The notes under the pieces were generated by a model, which saw only the letters and a program-made list of their open reading frames with translations, searched no databases and had not been told where the DNA came from. From Candidatus Woesearchaeota archaeon CG10_big_fil_rev_8_21_14_0_10_45_16 (lineage in GTDB: Archaea > Nanobdellota > Nanobdellia > Woesearchaeales > GW2011-AR9): 64,000 nucleotides of DNA. Of the stretch, positions 62,106-64,000 are shown piece after piece. The position numbers were made by a program, and so were the translations under genes. Location: NCBI GenBank assembly GCA_002762785.1, contig PCXY01000004.1:62001-126000 (forward strand), read 5' to 3'. Numbering within the stretch: the stretch's first letter is position 1; the number at the start of each line of letters is the position of its first letter.

Positions 62106-63206
62106 TCACCCAAACGTAAATGAATGCACCCTGACATCACCATGCATCTTCAGTTCTAATCCTGCCTGCTGATATTCGCCGTCAACCACGTTATACAGTC
62201 TAGCTTCATCGACGACGATATACGATCGTTCACCATCAAAGATGACATCACTGCCGGCTTCTTGCGTAACGTAATGGTCGTCGACCAAGACATCTACCTC
62301 GACCGGATCGTCAGCGTCTGCAACGATATTGACAGAACGGGCCATGAAACCTAATCCTAACGAGCCGTCGCCGAGAGATTCAACATTATCAGCATTGCTC
62401 TGCCAGCGGCCGTCAAGATAGATGACATCTCTCTTTAAAGTTGATGGAAATGAATATTCGACCGCTTCGCCCGGTTTTAATCCGGGATCGCCAACATCCT
62501 GACCGCGCGGCAGGGCAAATTCATACCCCAGGTATAGCTCTGGTGTCGTCGCTACGGCTACCTGTTCTTCAAGCACGGTGATATCTTCTTCCGGCATGTC
62601 AGTTATTTCTGCTAATAATTCCTGGATCTTGCGTTCGGTCTCTTCATAGCCACCTTCACCGATATGGTCATAGCGGATGTATCCTTCAGAATCAATCAGA
62701 TATTTGCGAGGCCAGAAGCGGTTCTGGAACGCTCTCCAGGTCTGCTTGTTGTTGTCCTGCACTACTCTATATTCGATGCCGTACTTCCCCATGGCCATAC
62801 GGACATTGTCAGTATCTTTCTCAAACTCAAACTCCGGGGCATGGACGCCGATGATGACTAGTCCTTTATCTTTATATTTGGCATCCCAGGCCGTCAGGTA
62901 TGGTAACGTCCTGATGCAGTTGATGCAGGAATAGGTCCAGAAATCGACCAACACGACTTTCCCCTGGAAATCACGGATGTGGATCCCTTCATCGGCGTTG
63001 ATATATCCGGTGATGCCTGTCAGTTCCGGTGATAACGGAAAACCATTCTTGACTGGGGCTCGAGTTTCGACGTATTGCTGGGTCTCTGTCACACCATCAA
63101 CTTCATCTACAATCGGTGTGTCGGCAACTCCAACTGTGTCTTTCTGAAGATAATAGATGGAAAAAACGATGGCAACGACCACGACCAGAAGAGCAAGCTT
63201 TTTCAT
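62106..63206 (-). CDS. Extracytoplasmic TlpA/DipZ-like thioredoxin
   Basis: 366 aa from the ATG at 63206 (ATGA overlap with ccdA; the track start is 20 codons early). N-terminal anchor helix, then a thioredoxin domain of the TlpA type with the redox pair Cys94/Cys97 (TYSCINCIRTLP), NRFWPRKYLID and a C-terminal beta-sandwich matching the tail of DipZ. In bacteria DipZ fuses CcdA and this domain; here they are separate coupled genes. It receives electrons from CcdA to reduce or reshuffle disulfides outside the cell. Confidence 0.88.
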   Translation of the reverse strand: MKKLALLVVVVAIVFSIYYLQKDTVGVADTPIVDEVDGVTETQQYVETRAPVKNGFPLSPELTGITGYINADEGIHIRDFQGKVVLVDFWTYSCINCIRTLPYLTAWDAKYKDKGLVIIGVHAPEFEFEKDTDNVRMAMGKYGIEYRVVQDNNKQTWRAFQNRFWPRKYLIDSEGYIRYDHIGEGGYEETERKIQELLAEITDMPEEDITVLEEQVAVATTPELYLGYEFALPRGQDVGDPGLKPGEAVEYSFPSTLKRDVIYLDGRWQSNADNVESLGDGSLGLGFMARSVNIVADADDPVEVDVLVDDHYVTQEAGSDVIFDGERSYIVVDEARLYNVVDGEYQQAGLELKMHGDVRVHSFTFG

Positions 63207-63931
63207 CGTTTCACCCCGACCGATGCCAGATAAGACAAGAACGCTGGTATCAACGGCAGGACGCAAGGACTAAGGAACGAGACGAAACCTGCAAAGAAAG
63301 CGATGCCCAGATTGAGACTGCTCATGCTGGTGCCGACGTTAAGAGCAGTCAGGAAATTGGCGATCAAGGAAAAGTTAGCGATACGGCTAAGCTGATTGGT
63401 GAATACAAAAACACCTAAAGCGATAAGGATGACGCCAAAGACATACTGTAAATACTGTATCCATCGGCCTGCTTTAGAGATCAGTTTCTGGGCCTGGTTG
63501 GTGAACAAACCCACCAATAAGAAAGGAATACCTAGGCCGAGAGAATACGACATCATCAACAGGAAAGCTGTTCCCGGCTGGGTTATAGCTAGAGTAAGGA
63601 TCGCTCCTAGTACTGCGCCGACACAGGGAGTCCAGCCGACAGCAAAGGCCGCGCCAAAGATAAATGAAGCGAGGTACATGGAGTGAAATCTTTTTTTAAC
63701 ATGAAGTTTATGTTCCTGTTGTAAGAACGGGATATTGATCAATCCTAACAGATAGATACCGAACAGGATGATGATTGCTCCGCCGATCCTTCCTAACCAG
63801 ATCTGCACTGGACCTGCCACGTTTGCCAGGACGCTTTGTAATAAAACTCCTACTATTGAGAACACTACTGAAAAACCCAGCACGAAGAAGATGCTGGCTA
63901 TGAATATCCGCCAATTTCGTTTTGTTTCCAT
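63203..63931 (-). CDS. Circularly permuted CcdA/DsbD-type thiol transporter
   Basis: 242 aa from the ATG at 63931, which has AGAGGTGG about 6 nt upstream and a TTTATAAA at 63975-63982; the track start is a GTG three codons earlier. It moves reducing power across the membrane through two Cys. GWTPC (Cys103) lies in the third helix as usual, but the SPCVLPLIP helix (Cys223), normally the first helix of CcdA, is the last one. The order is TM2-3-4-5-6-1. Since six helices put both ends on the same side, the permuted chain can fold normally. Coupled to the thioredoxin gene. Confidence 0.85.
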   Translation of the reverse strand: METKRNWRIFIASIFFVLGFSVVFSIVGVLLQSVLANVAGPVQIWLGRIGGAIIILFGIYLLGLINIPFLQQEHKLHVKKRFHSMYLASFIFGAAFAVGWTPCVGAVLGAILTLAITQPGTAFLLMMSYSLGLGIPFLLVGLFTNQAQKLISKAGRWIQYLQYVFGVILIALGVFVFTNQLSRIANFSLIANFLTALNVGTSMSSLNLGIAFFAGFVSFLSPCVLPLIPAFLSYLASVGVKR

Positions 63932-64000
63932 ACTGTCCACCTCTTTATCTCTTTAGCATAGGTAAACTTTATTCTTTATAAAATTGATGGGGGATGGCAA

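Noticed and set aside
1-64000. CRISPR array or Cas genes
   Set aside because: No regularly spaced direct repeats and no Cas-like proteins among the ORFs.

Overview
The window looks like a chromosome segment of a DPANN archaeon, most likely of the Woesearchaeota/Pacearchaeota type. The archaeal markers are TFB, ribosomal protein S8e, GatD, a PAC2 proteasome chaperone, membrane-anchored LonB, AMP phosphorylase, Taw3, archaeal-type TrmI and tRNAs with bulge-helix-bulge introns. Most single genes start about 26.5 nt after the centre of a TATA box (leaderless mRNAs). Internal operon genes use GGTG-type Shine-Dalgarno sites or ATGA overlaps. The lineage call is inference from gene style; no rRNA gene is present.

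Layout. 1-8.7 kb: an operon of three sequon-rich type I surface proteins (the first cut by the window edge) and a coiled-coil protein. 8.7-26.4 kb: mostly housekeeping genes (RNA methyltransferases, M29-like peptidase, Sua5, S8e, RdgB, LonB, ScpA, cold-shock protein, FKBP, AMP phosphorylase, ABC exporter, dUTPase, TrmI, Taw3, SpeD-like), with a two-gene micro-protein operon at 12.1-12.3 kb and a twice-interrupted tRNA-Val. 26.4-34.4 kb: a second surface operon on the minus strand, running from a 48-aa pilin-like protein through two helical proteins to a 478-aa and a ~1,700-aa wall-type protein. 34.5-43.9 kb: TFB, a probable guide-type small RNA, a degenerate double HIT protein, a SAH-recycling block (ahcY, msrA, adenosine kinase), GatD, a VIT1/CCC1 transporter and an HEXXH protein. 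44.0-45.3 kb: tRNA-Leu with a 1.1-kb insert bounded by a 17-bp copy of the tRNA 3' end. 46.6-57.9 kb: the most unusual operon, with two pilin-like proteins, an 1,821-aa multidomain surface protein and a secreted 1,065-aa protein carrying SGNH, lytic transglycosylase, M23-like and alpha/beta-hydrolase modules. 58-64 kb: Fpg glycosylase with two coupled micro-proteins, a phosphoesterase, tRNA-Asn, small membrane and zinc proteins, a DUF368 transporter, and an extracytoplasmic thiol pair (TlpA/DipZ-like plus a circularly permuted CcdA).

How it fits together. A large share of the coding capacity goes to exported, cysteine-containing or N-glycosylatable proteins, supported by CcdA/thioredoxin-like disulfide chemistry. 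The 46.6-57.9 kb operon is the best candidate for an undescribed system: a surface assembly that brings bacterial-wall-degrading modules to a partner or prey cell, since archaea of this kind have no murein of their own. Other notable points are the tRNA-Leu mini-element, the double-intron tRNA-Val, the permuted CcdA, the micro-protein operon, the probable K-turn RNA, and palindromic TATA boxes shared by divergent genes.
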